A stretch of DNA of 44,266 bases, from assembly GCA_019117605.1 (NCBI GenBank), contig DWZK01000037.1, forward strand, positions 1 to 44,266. The letters are read 5' to 3'. Of the stretch, positions 34,430 through 42,218 are shown one piece after another. Source of the DNA: Candidatus Intestinimonas stercoravium (GTDB lineage: Bacteria > Bacillota > Clostridia > Oscillospirales > Oscillospiraceae). The translations under genes were made by a program, and so were the position numbers. Every line of letters starts with the position of its first letter. Position 1 is the first letter of the stretch. Under the pieces are notes generated by a model. That model had not been told where the DNA came from. It was given only the letters and a program-made list of their open reading frames with translations, and did no database searches.

Positions 34430-35716
34430 TCAGCCCTCCAGTCCTTTCAGGAAATACACCGTATCCAGCTTCGTCCGGCGGGCCGCCTCCGCCACCTGGG
34501 CCGCGGTCACCTGCTCCACCCGGGCGATGAGGGCCTCCTGGTCCTCCTCCAGCCCGGCGGCCGCCTGCCCGGACCAATAGTCCTCCATGCGGCTCTGGGA
34601 GTCCATCCCCGCCCGCAGAGAGCTGACGATGGCCCGTTTGGCCGCCTGGAGCTCCCAGTCCTCGATCTTCCCCTCCCGGCAGGCGTCCAGCTGGGCGAGG
34701 ATCTCCCCCTTGGCTTTCTCATAGTTCTGGAACTCGATGCCGGAGGAGACCAGCAGCAAACCCTTGTACTTCTCCAGCATCGAGCTGGCGAAATAGCACA
34801 GAGAGAGCTTCTCCCGCACGTTGAGGAACAGCTTGGAAGTGGCGGTCCCGCCGTAGACGGCGTTGAACACCAGCAGGGCCGGGTGCTCCTCGCTCCACAC
34901 GCTGATCCCGCCGGTGCGGAAGCCCAGAGCCAGCTTGCCCTGGGTCACGTCCAGGGACTCGGTCACCAGGCGGGGCTCCGCCGCCGCCGGCTCCGCCTGG
35001 ATCTTGCAGCCGGGCCGGACCGGCCTCTCCGAGCGGGGCAGTGCGGGGATCGCCGCCCGCAGGGCCGTCTCCACCCGCTCCACCGGGGCGGAGCCGCAGT
35101 AGTAGATCTCCAGAGGCGCGGTGGCCAGCAGGTGCTGATAGGCCGCCCACAGGCTCTCCGCGCTGACGGCGGCCGCGGAGGCCTCATCCCCCAGCTTGTC
35201 CACCCCGAAGGCCTCCCCGGCACACATCTCCTGGGTCAGCCGGTGGATGGAGTAGGCCCGCTTCTCGTTCATCTGGGCCCGGATGCGGTCGATCAGGTTG
35301 GCCCGCTCCCCCTCCACATAGTCCCGGCGGAACACGCCGTCCTGGATGGCGGGCCGGAGGAGCAGCTCCCCCAGCAGCTCCGCCGCCGGTTCCAGTATCC
35401 GGCTGCCGTCCAGGGCGTAGGCGTCGTCCAGGAAGCTGGCCACGAAGCCCACCGCCTGGGTCTCCCCCTTCTTGCGGACGAAGGGCTCGATCGAACCACC
35501 GTAGAGCTCGTCCAGAGCCGCCGACAGGGCGGCCATGTCCGGGTGGGCCTCCGTCCCCCGGCGGAGGACGTAGGGCAGCAGGGCGTTGGATGCCGCTGTG
35601 TCCGCCTCCAGCGGGGCGAGGAGGGAGAGAGAGAGCATACTGGTCTTGAATTTATCTGTGTGCACCGCCGTCAGCCGGACGCCGGGCCGTAGTTCTCTGT
35701 GGATCGCTTGGGTCAT
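34430..35716 (-). CDS. M16-fold peptidase partner lacking the zinc motif, YmfF-like
   Basis: This 428-residue protein has the M16 fold (VRLTAVHTDKFKTSMLSLSL, then ALLPYVLRRGT) but no HxxEH. In YmfF-like and mitochondrial-processing-peptidase-type pairs one subunit lacks the metal site and helps bind substrate. It lies three bases upstream of the zinc-bearing subunit. ATG 35716 is chosen because similarity starts there; an in-frame extension to 35950 runs through low-complexity sequence and the promoter. Confidence 0.87.
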   Translation of the reverse strand: MTQAIHRELRPGVRLTAVHTDKFKTSMLSLSLLAPLEADTAASNALLPYVLRRGTEAHPDMAALSAALDELYGGSIEPFVRKKGETQAVGFVASFLDDAYALDGSRILEPAAELLGELLLRPAIQDGVFRRDYVEGERANLIDRIRAQMNEKRAYSIHRLTQEMCAGEAFGVDKLGDEASAAAVSAESLWAAYQHLLATAPLEIYYCGSAPVERVETALRAAIPALPRSERPVRPGCKIQAEPAAAEPRLVTESLDVTQGKLALGFRTGGISVWSEEHPALLVFNAVYGGTATSKLFLNVREKLSLCYFASSMLEKYKGLLLVSSGIEFQNYEKAKGEILAQLDACREGKIEDWELQAAKRAIVSSLRAGMDSQSRMEDYWSGQAAAGLEEDQEALIARVEQVTAAQVAEAARRTKLDTVYFLKGLEG

Positions 35717-35795
35717 ACCTTGGCCTTCCTTTCTATTCATGATCCGGGCGGCAGGCCGTCCCGGTCCGGCGGAACATCCCCGCCGCAGCCCCTCT

Positions 35796-35823
35796 ATTAT
35801 ACTATATCTTCCCCGTTTTGACA
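35796..35823 (-). promoter_or_regulatory. Possible promoter for the M16-lgt-folD operon
   Basis: A perfect TATAAT occurs on the minus strand (35796-35801), 80 bp before the M16 gene. No good -35 is present at 16-18 bases; TGTCAA (35818-35823) is the nearest. The AT-rich context supports the -10. Confidence 0.4.
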
Positions 35824-35833
35824 CCCTCAAAAC

Positions 35834-35892
35834 AAAAAAAGCGGCGGAGAGCCCCGCCGGCAGAGCCCCCCACAGGCTCCACGCCGCTTTTT
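35834..35892. terminator. Terminator-shaped hairpin between two divergent promoters
   Basis: AAAAAAAGCGGCG (35834-35846) is complementary to CGCCGCTTTTT (35882-35892); the loop contains a smaller GAGCC/GGCTC hairpin. A-run and T-run flank a GC stem, so it could stop transcription in both directions. No gene ends here: the flanking M16 and ylxM genes diverge. Confidence 0.6.
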
Positions 35893-35915
35893 CCCTCTTT
35901 TCTCCTCCTTTGCCC

Positions 35916-35944
35916 TTGACATCCGGGCGGAAATGTTGTATGAT
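35916..35944 (+). promoter_or_regulatory. Sigma-A promoter for ylxM-ffh
   Basis: TTGACA (35916-35921), a 17-base spacer and TATGAT (35939-35944). The 5' leader has TGTAAAG/CTTTACA, a perfect 7-bp inverted repeat with an 8-base loop (35953-35974), immediately before the AAGGAGG ribosome site; it might affect translation. Confidence 0.85.
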
Positions 35945-35987
35945 GGTCATCGTGTAAAGGCTCGAAACTTTACAAGGAGGCGGTCAG

Positions 35988-36356
35988 ATGAAAAATCAGG
36001 CGTACCGTATGGCCATGCTCTATGACTTCTACGGCGACCTGCTCACCGACCGCCAAAAAGAGTTCTACGACCTCTATTATAATGAGGACCTCTCTCTGGC
36101 CGAGATCGCGGAGAACTACGGGATCACCCGTCAGGGGGTCCGGGATGTGATCGTCCGGGCGGAGGCATACCTCACCGAGATCGAAGACAAGACCGGGCTC
36201 ATCCGCCGGTTCCACACCATGCAGGACCAGCTCAAAGAGGTGGCTGCCTGCGCCGTACAGATCCGCGCCATCAACGATGCCCGGCTCAACGACCGGGAGC
36301 TGGAGGACCTCGCCCAGCGCATCCAGTCCCTGACCGATATTCTGATCCAGGAGTAG
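35988..36356 (+). CDS. ylxM: SRP-associated helix-turn-helix protein YlxM (UPF0122)
   Basis: This 122-residue protein has a sigma-region-4-like helix-turn-helix (LTDRQKEFYDLYYNEDLSLA, then ITRQGVRDVI). YlxM is encoded next to ffh in Firmicutes and is reported to modulate signal recognition particle GTPase activity. It starts 6 bases after AAGGAGG and ends 3 bp before ffh. Confidence 0.93.
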   Translation: MKNQAYRMAMLYDFYGDLLTDRQKEFYDLYYNEDLSLAEIAENYGITRQGVRDVIVRAEAYLTEIEDKTGLIRRFHTMQDQLKEVAACAVQIRAINDARLNDRELEDLAQRIQSLTDILIQE

Positions 36357-36359
36357 CCT

Positions 36360-37709
36360 ATGCCATTCGAAGGTCTTACTGAAAAGCTGTCCAACGCCTT
36401 CAAGAAGCTGCGGGGCAAGGGCCGTCTCTCCGAGGCTGACGTGAAGGAGGCCATGAAGGAGATCCGCATGGCCCTGCTGGAAGCCGACGTGAGCTACAAG
36501 GTGGTCAAGGAGTTCACCAAGACGGTGACCGAGCGCTCCATCGGCGCGGACGTGCTGGAGAGCCTTACCCCCGCACAGATGATCGTGAAGATCGTCAATG
36601 AGGAGCTCACCACCCTCATGGGAGGGGACAGCGTCAAGCTCAATATCTCCTCCAAGCCCCCCACGGTGGTCATGGTCGTGGGCCTCAACGGCGCCGGCAA
36701 GACCACAAACTGCGCCAAGCTGGCCGGCCTCATGAAGCGGCAGAGCGGCAAGCGGCCTCTGCTGGCCGCCTGCGACACCTTCCGCCCCGCGGCCATCCAC
36801 CAGCTGGAAGTGGTGGGCGGCCAGCTGGACATCCCCGTCTTCCAGATGGGCCAGGGGGACCCGGTGGAGATCGCCAAGGCCGCCATCGCCCACGCGGAGA
36901 AGCACGGCAACGACCTCGTGTTCCTGGACACCGCCGGCCGCCTCCATGTGGACGAGGAGCTCATGGACCAGCTGAAGGTGATGAAGGCGGCGGTGGACCC
37001 GGACGAGATCCTGCTGGTGGTGGACGCCATGATCGGTCAGGACGCCGTGAACGCCGCCAAGGCCTTCGACGAGGCGCTGGACATCACCGGCGTGATGCTC
37101 ACCAAGCTGGACGGCGACGCCCGGGGCGGTGCGGCCCTCTCGATCAAGGCCGTGACGGGCAAGCCCATCAAATTCGTGGGCGTGGGCGAGAAGCTGGACC
37201 AGGTGGAGGTCTTCCACCCCGACCGGATGGCCAGCCGGATCCTGGGCATGGGCGACGTGCTCTCCCTTATCGAGAAGGCCCAGCAGAACTTCGACATGAA
37301 GAAGGCCGCCGAGCTCCAGGAGAAGATGCGGAAGAACCGCCTCACCCTGACCGACTTTTATGAGCAGCTGGTGCAGCTCAAGGGGATGGGCTCCATGCGT
37401 GACCTGGCGGGCATGATCCCCGGCGTGGACGCCAAGGCGCTGGAGGGGGCCAGCGTGGATGAGAAGGCTCTCACCCGCACCGAGGCCATCATCCTCTCCA
37501 TGACCCCAGAGGAGCGGGAGGACCCCAGCATCCTCAACAGCAGCCGGAAGAAGCGCATCGCCGCCGGCAGCGGCACCCAGGTGGTGGACATCAACCGCCT
37601 GCTCAAGCAGTTCGAGATGATGCAGCAGCTCACCCGGCAGATGGCGGGCGGGAAGCTGGCCAAGCGGCTGGGCCGCATGGGCAAGATGCGCAAGGGCTTC
37701 CCTTTCTGA
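36360..37709 (+). CDS. ffh: Signal recognition particle GTPase Ffh
   Basis: Ffh binds signal sequences and delivers ribosomes to the membrane. The 449-residue protein has an N-domain (residues 1-85), a G-domain with GLNGAGKTTNCAKLA, DTAGRLHVDEEL and TKLDGDARGG, and a methionine-rich M-domain ending MAGGKLAKRLGRMGKMRKG. The SRP RNA gene was not found in this window. Confidence 0.97.
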   Translation: MPFEGLTEKLSNAFKKLRGKGRLSEADVKEAMKEIRMALLEADVSYKVVKEFTKTVTERSIGADVLESLTPAQMIVKIVNEELTTLMGGDSVKLNISSKPPTVVMVVGLNGAGKTTNCAKLAGLMKRQSGKRPLLAACDTFRPAAIHQLEVVGGQLDIPVFQMGQGDPVEIAKAAIAHAEKHGNDLVFLDTAGRLHVDEELMDQLKVMKAAVDPDEILLVVDAMIGQDAVNAAKAFDEALDITGVMLTKLDGDARGGAALSIKAVTGKPIKFVGVGEKLDQVEVFHPDRMASRILGMGDVLSLIEKAQQNFDMKKAAELQEKMRKNRLTLTDFYEQLVQLKGMGSMRDLAGMIPGVDAKALEGASVDEKALTRTEAIILSMTPEEREDPSILNSSRKKRIAAGSGTQVVDINRLLKQFEMMQQLTRQMAGGKLAKRLGRMGKMRKGFPF

Positions 37710-37719
37710 AAGAGTTGGC

Positions 37720-37738
37720 AAACGCCCATCAGGCGTTT
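37720..37738 (+). terminator. Weak hairpin between ffh and rpsP
   Basis: AAACGCC-CATCA-GGCGTTT lies 11 bp after the ffh stop. It has only three T after the stem, so it may attenuate rather than end the transcript. Confidence 0.4.
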
Positions 37739-37773
37739 CCATATAGGAACGATCCATTTGGAGGTGAATATAC

Positions 37774-38010
37774 ATGGTCAAAATCAGACTGCGCCGCATG
37801 GGCGCGAAGAAGGCTCCTTTCTACCGCATCGTGGTGGCCGATTCCCGGTATCCCCGCGACGGCCGCTTCATCGAGGAGATCGGCTACTACAATCCCACTA
37901 CCGATCCCGCCGAGCTGAAGGTGGACACCGAGCGGGCCCAGGCCTGGATCAAGACCGGCGCTCAGCCCACTGAGACCGTCAAGGCTCTGCTGAAAAAGGC
38001 CGGCATGTGA
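37774..38010 (+). CDS. rpsP: 30S ribosomal protein S16
   Basis: This 78-residue protein matches S16 over its length ([20 protein letters not shown], then [13 protein letters not shown]). It follows ffh in the usual Firmicutes order. A TTGGAGGTG ribosome site precedes ATG 37774. Confidence 0.97.
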   Translation: MVKIRLRRMGAKKAPFYRIVVADSRYPRDGRFIEEIGYYNPTTDPAELKVDTERAQAWIKTGAQPTETVKALLKKAGM

Positions 38011-38024
38011 GCCAGGAGGACGGC

Positions 38025-38258
38025 ATGAGAGAACTCCTCACTTACGTGGCCCAGAACCTGGTGGAACACCCCGAGTCGGTCTCTGTGACCGAGAGCCAGG
38101 CCGGAGGGGAAGTCCTTCTGGAACTTCGGGTGGCCTCTGAGGATATGGGCAAGGTCATCGGCCGGCAGGGCCGCATCGCCAAGGAGATCCGCACGCTGAT
38201 GCGCTCCGTGGCCCAGCGCAAGGGCACCCGTGTCTCGGTAGAGATCGTGGACCGATAA
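38025..38258 (+). CDS. khpA: KH-domain RNA-binding protein KhpA (YlqC)
   Basis: This 77-residue protein consists of one KH domain with the RNA-binding GxxG loop as GRQG (VIGRQGRIAKEIR). In other Firmicutes KhpA pairs with KhpB to bind many RNAs and influence cell division. The ATG at 38025 follows CAGGAGG; an upstream in-frame start inside rpsP is unlikely. Confidence 0.93.
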   Translation: MRELLTYVAQNLVEHPESVSVTESQAGGEVLLELRVASEDMGKVIGRQGRIAKEIRTLMRSVAQRKGTRVSVEIVDR

Positions 38259-38272
38259 CCGAACGTCATGTA

Positions 38273-38300
38273 ACGGCGGGGATGAGCCCCGCCGTTTTTT
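38273..38300 (+). terminator. Intrinsic terminator after khpA
   Basis: ACGGCGGGG-ATGA-(G)CCCCGCCGT followed by six T in all. It ends the ylxM-ffh-rpsP-khpA transcript. Confidence 0.92.
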
Positions 38301-38320
38301 ATTGCGCGGATCCGATATGG

Positions 38321-38339
38321 GAGCGGCCTCAGGCCGCTC
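38321..38339 (+). repeat. Palindrome ahead of rimM
   Basis: GAGCGGCC-TCA-GGCCGCTC lies 24 bp before rimM. There is no T-run. With the terminator it forms a two-hairpin leader; no clear -10/-35 pair was seen for rimM, so its transcription may depend on read-through. Confidence 0.5.
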
Positions 38340-38363
38340 TCCGGCCGCGGAAAGGAGCAGCAG

Positions 38364-38861
38364 ATGAGAGAGCGATTTCTGGAGGCAGGCCAGATCGTCA
38401 ACACCCACGGGGTCCAGGGAGAGGTGAAGATCGTCCCCTGGTGCGATACGCCGGAGTTCCTGTGCGGCTTCAGGACCCTGTATATCGACGGCGCGCCGGT
38501 GGAGGTGCGCTCGGCCCGGGCCCACAAGGGGAACGTGCTGGCCCGGCTGGAGGGGGTCTCCGACGTGAATGCCGCCATGCGTCTGAAGGGCAAGGTGGTC
38601 TCCATCGACCGGACCGGCGTGGAGCTCCCCGACGGGCGGCATTTCCTGGCCGACCTGATGGGCCTGGAGGTCCGGGACGCGGACACCGGCGAGGTGCTGG
38701 GGGTCATCGAGGATATCCTCACGCCCCCCGCCCACGAGGTGTATGTGGTGCGGGGGCGCCGGAAGTTCATGATCCCCGCAGTGGACGAGTTCGTCAAGGA
38801 GATCGACGTAGACGGGGGCTTCATCCGGGTGAAGCTCATCGAAGGGATGGCGGAGGACTGA
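38364..38861 (+). CDS. rimM: Ribosome maturation factor RimM
   Basis: RimM binds S19 and helps fold the 16S rRNA head. The 165-residue protein has the opening EAGQIVNTHGVQGEVKIVPW and the PRC-barrel C-terminal half (VIEDILTPPAHEVYVVR). An AAAGGAG site precedes ATG 38364. Its stop TGA overlaps the trmD ATG. Confidence 0.96.
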   Translation: MRERFLEAGQIVNTHGVQGEVKIVPWCDTPEFLCGFRTLYIDGAPVEVRSARAHKGNVLARLEGVSDVNAAMRLKGKVVSIDRTGVELPDGRHFLADLMGLEVRDADTGEVLGVIEDILTPPAHEVYVVRGRRKFMIPAVDEFVKEIDVDGGFIRVKLIEGMAED

Positions 38862-39616
38862 TGTATCAGATCGACATCATGACTCTTTTCGACGAGACGG
38901 TGGGCGATATGATGAACGAGTCCATCCTGGGGCGCGCCCAGGAGCGGGACATCATCCGCATCGAGGCCCACCAGATCCGGGACTACACCCTCAACAAGCA
39001 GAAGCAGGTGGACGACTACCCCTACGGCGGCGGCCGCGGGGCGGTGCTCCAGGCCGACCCCCTCTACCAGTGCTGGCGGCACATCGTGGACACCTACGGT
39101 CCCGGACACACCATCTACCTCTCCCCCGCCGGAAAGACCTATACCCAGGCCGATGCCAAGCGGCTCCTCCGGGACTATGACCACCTGATCCTGGTGTGCG
39201 GCCACTACGAGGGCATCGATGAGCGCTTCATCGAGGAGTGCGTGGACGAGGAGATCTCCCTGGGGGACTTCGTCCTCACCGGCGGGGAGCTGGCCGCCAT
39301 GGCGGTGGCCGACTCGGTGGCCCGCATGGTCCCGGGCGTGCTCTCCGATCCGGAGTGCTTCGAGGATGAGAGCCATTTCAACGGGATGCTGGAATACCCC
39401 CAGTACTCCCGCCCGGAGGTCTGGCACGACCGCCGGGTCCCCCCCATCCTCCTCTCCGGCCACCATGTCAACGTGGCCCGCTGGCGCAGGAAACAGAGCA
39501 TCCTCCGCACCTGGCGGCGGCGGCCGGATATGTACGCCGGGCTGGACCTCTCCTCCAAAGAGGACCAGAAGCTCCTCCAGGAGCTGCGGGAGGAGCACCC
39601 CGAGTTCACAGGTTGA
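38861..39616 (+). CDS. trmD: tRNA (guanine-37-N1) methyltransferase TrmD
   Basis: TrmD makes m1G37 in tRNA using SAM. The 251-residue SPOUT protein has PYGGGRGAVLQADPL, GHYEGIDERF and SLGDFVLTGGELAAM, which form the trefoil knot. It overlaps rimM by one base. In many bacteria rplS follows; here it does not. Confidence 0.97.
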   Translation: MYQIDIMTLFDETVGDMMNESILGRAQERDIIRIEAHQIRDYTLNKQKQVDDYPYGGGRGAVLQADPLYQCWRHIVDTYGPGHTIYLSPAGKTYTQADAKRLLRDYDHLILVCGHYEGIDERFIEECVDEEISLGDFVLTGGELAAMAVADSVARMVPGVLSDPECFEDESHFNGMLEYPQYSRPEVWHDRRVPPILLSGHHVNVARWRRKQSILRTWRRRPDMYAGLDLSSKEDQKLLQELREEHPEFTG

Positions 39617-39667
39617 GGGGACGTATGCCCCGGCGCGGCGTTGGGCAGGCTAGCAGCGCTTCCTCTG

Positions 39668-39696
39668 TTGACATCTATCGTTCTTGATGCTATGAT
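39668..39696 (+). promoter_or_regulatory. Sigma-A promoter for the degV-like gene
   Basis: TTGACA (39668-39673), 17 bases and TATGAT (39691-39696), 34 bp before the ATG of the next gene. Confidence 0.85.
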
Positions 39697-39730
39697 ATGA
39701 TTTACAAAATCAAATCAAGAGGTCATCGAT

Positions 39731-40567
39731 ATGAGTTATAAGATCATCGTGGACAGCTGCTGCGACCTGACCCCCTCCATGCTCCGGGAGCCCTATTTCA
39801 CCAGCGTGCCCCTCACCATACGGGTGGGGCCCAAGACCTTCGTGGACGACCAGCACCTGGACCGTGCGGAGCTCCTCTGGCAGATGCGGGGATGCCCCAA
39901 AGCCCCGCAGAGCGCCTGCCCGTCCCCCGCCCAGTACCTGGAGGCCTTCGACTGCGGAGCGGAGGAGCTGTATGTGGTGACCCTCTCCGCCCTGCTCTCC
40001 GGCTCTCACAACAGCGCCCAGCAGGCCCGGCAGATCTGGCTGGAGGACCATCCCGACGCCCGGATCCACATCTTCAACTCCTGCTCCGCGTCCGCCGGTG
40101 AAGTGCTGCTGGCCATGAAGATCCGAGCGCTGGCCAGCCAGGGGCTCCCCTTCCAGACCGTGGTCTCCGAGGCCACCGCCTTCTGCACCGGCATGGACAC
40201 CCTCTTCGTGCTGGAGGATCTGGAGAACCTGCGGAAGAACGGCCGCCTCACCGGGCTCCAGTCGGTGGTCACGGCCGCCCTGCGGATCAAGCTGCTCCTG
40301 GGCTCTACACCGGAGGGGGAGATCTGCAAGCGGGGACAGGCCATGAGCGTCAAACAGGCCCTGAACAAGATGGTGGACCTCATCGCCGGGGATCCCGGCC
40401 ATGTGGGCAAGCTGCTGGTGATCTCCCACTGCAACTGCCTGGAGCGGGCCTTCTCTCTCAAGGCCATGCTCCAGGAGAAGTGCCGCCTGTCTGAGATCGT
40501 CATCACCGAGACCGGCGGTATCAGCACCGTCTACGCCAACGACGGGGGCATCGTGGCGGCTTATTGA
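39731..40567 (+). CDS. DegV-family fatty-acid-binding protein
   Basis: This 278-residue protein has the DegV N-terminal motif IVDSCCDLTPSM and the lipid-binding SALLSGSHNSAQQA. DegV (FakB-type) proteins hold a fatty acid for phosphorylation by FakA. No fakA is near, so the exact role is open. It has its own promoter and terminator, so it is transcribed alone. Confidence 0.9.
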   Translation: MSYKIIVDSCCDLTPSMLREPYFTSVPLTIRVGPKTFVDDQHLDRAELLWQMRGCPKAPQSACPSPAQYLEAFDCGAEELYVVTLSALLSGSHNSAQQARQIWLEDHPDARIHIFNSCSASAGEVLLAMKIRALASQGLPFQTVVSEATAFCTGMDTLFVLEDLENLRKNGRLTGLQSVVTAALRIKLLLGSTPEGEICKRGQAMSVKQALNKMVDLIAGDPGHVGKLLVISHCNCLERAFSLKAMLQEKCRLSEIVITETGGISTVYANDGGIVAAY

Positions 40568-40610
40568 GCGGCAGGAGCGGCGGGCCTCTGACCTGCCGCT
40601 CTTGTTTTTT
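40566..40610 (+). terminator. Terminator after the degV-like gene
   Basis: GAGCGGCAGG (40566-40575) pairs perfectly with CCTGCCGCTC (40592-40601), followed by TTGTTTTTT. The stem includes the last two bases of the stop codon. Confidence 0.88.
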
Positions 40611-40662
40611 CTCCGGTTCGATGGTACCATGGAGGGCAAAGACCACAGAAAGAGGGATCGTG

Positions 40663-41175
40663 ATGGATGAGCGATATGAGGTCCGGCCCGTGCGGCCGGA
40701 GGACGCCTCCGGCATCGCCGCCCTGCGCCGGATGCCGGGGATCGTGGAGGACACCATGGGCCTCCCCTCCTGCCGGGACACGGACAGCGCGGACTTCGTG
40801 GAGGATCTGGGGGACAACGACCACTACTTCGTGGCTGTCACCGAGGACGGCACGGTGATCGGCTCCGCCGGGCTGGCGGTGTACTCCTCTCCCCGGACCC
40901 GCCATGTGGGCTGCCTGGGGATCTGCGTCCACCCGGACCACCAGGGGCAGGGCGTGGGGACCGCCCTCATGGCGGCCCTGCTGGAGCTGGCTGACGACTG
41001 GCTCATGCTGGAGCGGATCGAGCTGGATGTGTTCTCCGATAATGTCCGGGCCCAGGCCCTCTACGAGAAGATGGGCTTCGTGAAGGAGGGGCTCAAACGC
41101 CGCTCTGCCATCCGGAAGGGCCGGTACGCCGACGAGTACCTCATGGCCCGCCTCCGGCCCGGCAGCCAAGCGTGA
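40663..41175 (+). CDS. GNAT-family N-acetyltransferase
   Basis: This 170-residue protein has the GNAT acetyl-CoA loop HPDHQGQGVGTALM and the C-terminal NVRAQALYEKMGFVKEG. It resembles acetyltransferases that act on small molecules or protein N-termini; the substrate cannot be inferred. ATG 40663 follows AGAGGG; GTG one codon earlier is an alternative. It is the last typical high-GC chromosomal gene before the AT-rich boundary. Confidence 0.88.
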   Translation: MDERYEVRPVRPEDASGIAALRRMPGIVEDTMGLPSCRDTDSADFVEDLGDNDHYFVAVTEDGTVIGSAGLAVYSSPRTRHVGCLGICVHPDHQGQGVGTALMAALLELADDWLMLERIELDVFSDNVRAQALYEKMGFVKEGLKRRSAIRKGRYADEYLMARLRPGSQA

Positions 41176-41261
41176 TACGAAAAAAGTCCGCGAAGCTGAG
41201 TGCTCCATCTCATAGGGAAACAAACTGAACCCCCAGGGGCACTACCGGTACGGAACAAATG

Positions 41262-41303
41262 AAACAGCCGCAAGTCATTAAAAGTGATGACTTGCGGCTG
41301 TTT
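41262..41303. terminator. 17-bp-stem bidirectional terminator at the island edge
   Basis: AAACAGCCGCAAGTCAT (41262-41278) pairs perfectly with ATGACTTGCGGCTGTTT (41287-41303) over an 8-base loop. It ends the GNAT transcript. The 214-bp gap around it (41176-41389) has no gene; after the hairpin it is AT-rich. Confidence 0.85.
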
Positions 41304-41389
41304 GCTAATATTTAGTCATTTTCTCAATGTTTTAGTAGCTTTTTAACTTACTATGTGGTAATGTGTGTTGCTACCAGGAGGTGCAACGC

Positions 41390-41710
41390 ATGAAAACATT
41401 ACTCAAGAACCTGTATGACTGCTTCTACACCCCACCCGAGTTTTCTGAGCAGAAGCAGGAAGTGGAAGAATGCCACCAGGCACTGATCAAAGTGCTGGAG
41501 AAGCCGGAACGCCGGCTGGTACTGCGAATCATGGATGCCCAGAGTCTGATGGCAGAAGAACGCTCCATGGACAGCTTTATCTCTGGATTTGAGCTGGCGT
41601 GGCAGCTCTCCATGGAACTGAATCAATATGAAAAAGAGCGCTCAGTCTCTCGCTGTACAGCGAAGGGATTGAGCGCTCTTTCCGTGTCTGGAGAGGAGGA
41701 AGCAACATGA
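41390..41710 (+). CDS. DUF6809-like small protein
   Basis: This 106-residue helical protein (MKTLLKNLYDCFYTPPEFSE, then GFELAWQLSMELNQYE) resembles small DUF6809 proteins common in integrative elements of Clostridia; the family name is from memory and the function is unknown. ATG 41390 lies behind AGGAGG; an ATG nine codons upstream is less likely. The last 25 codons hold a double hairpin, so the residues after NQYEKER may matter little. Confidence 0.7.
   Translation: MKTLLKNLYDCFYTPPEFSEQKQEVEECHQALIKVLEKPERRLVLRIMDAQSLMAEERSMDSFISGFELAWQLSMELNQYEKERSVSRCTAKGLSALSVSGEEEAT
41633..41681 (+). terminator. Nested hairpins inside the 3' end of the DUF6809-like gene
   Basis: AAAGAGCGCTCA (41633-41644) pairs perfectly with TGAGCGCTCTTT (41670-41681). 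Inside lies a second perfect palindrome, CGCTGTACAGCG (41651-41662). The outer stem ends in TTT, so it could act as a partial terminator before the next gene. Confidence 0.6.
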
Positions 41711-42171
41711 AGAAACGAATCATCACTACTGCAGCGTTTTCCGCCTGTCTGGCACTATGTGCCGCTGTGTGGCCGCAGAAGCAACCAGCCGAGGCAACCC
41801 CCATGGTGCCCACGCCAGCCGCTGTAATCGCCACACAGCCTGAAGTTCCGGAGATAGCAGAGGTGGAAGAAGTCATACCGCCAGAGGAAGAAAAGTCGGA
41901 AGCAACATTATCGGAACTGGTCGAGGAAGCTGACATTGTCCCGAAGCCATCGCCTACTCAAACGCCCCCAGCGAGTGAAGTACCAGTCCCACCTGAACAG
42001 GATACCACACCACAGCAAGAACCTGAGCCTGCCTCAGCTTCACATGAAAGCACTTCAGACAACATGGTCTATGTGCCGGGCTTCGGCTGGATAGAAAGCC
42101 AAGGCCCCAACCATGCGGAATACGCCGAGGATATGTACGAGAACGGCAATAAAATCGGGATCATGGGATAA
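41707..42171 (+). CDS. Secreted or membrane-anchored Pro/Glu-rich protein, DUF6550-like
   Basis: This 154-residue protein starts with a signal-like segment (MKKRIITTAAFSACLALCAA). A long low-complexity stretch rich in Pro, Glu and Thr follows (residues 30-118), then a conserved-looking end, VYVPGFGWIESQGPNHAEYA (from about residue 120). That end resembles a DUF6550-type domain seen in mobile elements; function unknown. It overlaps the preceding stop (ATGA) and has GGAGAGGAGG upstream. Confidence 0.7.
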   Translation: MKKRIITTAAFSACLALCAAVWPQKQPAEATPMVPTPAAVIATQPEVPEIAEVEEVIPPEEEKSEATLSELVEEADIVPKPSPTQTPPASEVPVPPEQDTTPQQEPEPASASHESTSDNMVYVPGFGWIESQGPNHAEYAEDMYENGNKIGIMG

Positions 42172-42176
42172 ATGAA

Positions 42177-42218
42177 AAGCAGTGCGGTATCAGGACAAAG
42201 ACTGGTGCCGCACTGCTT
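42177..42218. terminator. Terminator between convergent genes
   Basis: AAGCAGTGCGG (42177-42187) pairs perfectly with CCGCACTGCTT (42208-42218). It lies in the 45-bp gap between the DUF6550-like gene and the sigma factor, and touches the sigma stop codon, so it can serve both strands. Confidence 0.7.

Noticed and set aside
35717-35950. N-terminal extension of the M16 subunit
   Set aside because: It would translate the promoter and hairpin region and lacks similarity; ATG 35716 fits the family start.
35970-37799. 609-residue open frame on the minus strand
   Set aside because: It is the reverse complement of ylxM-ffh, which have a promoter, ribosome sites and conserved motifs on the plus strand.
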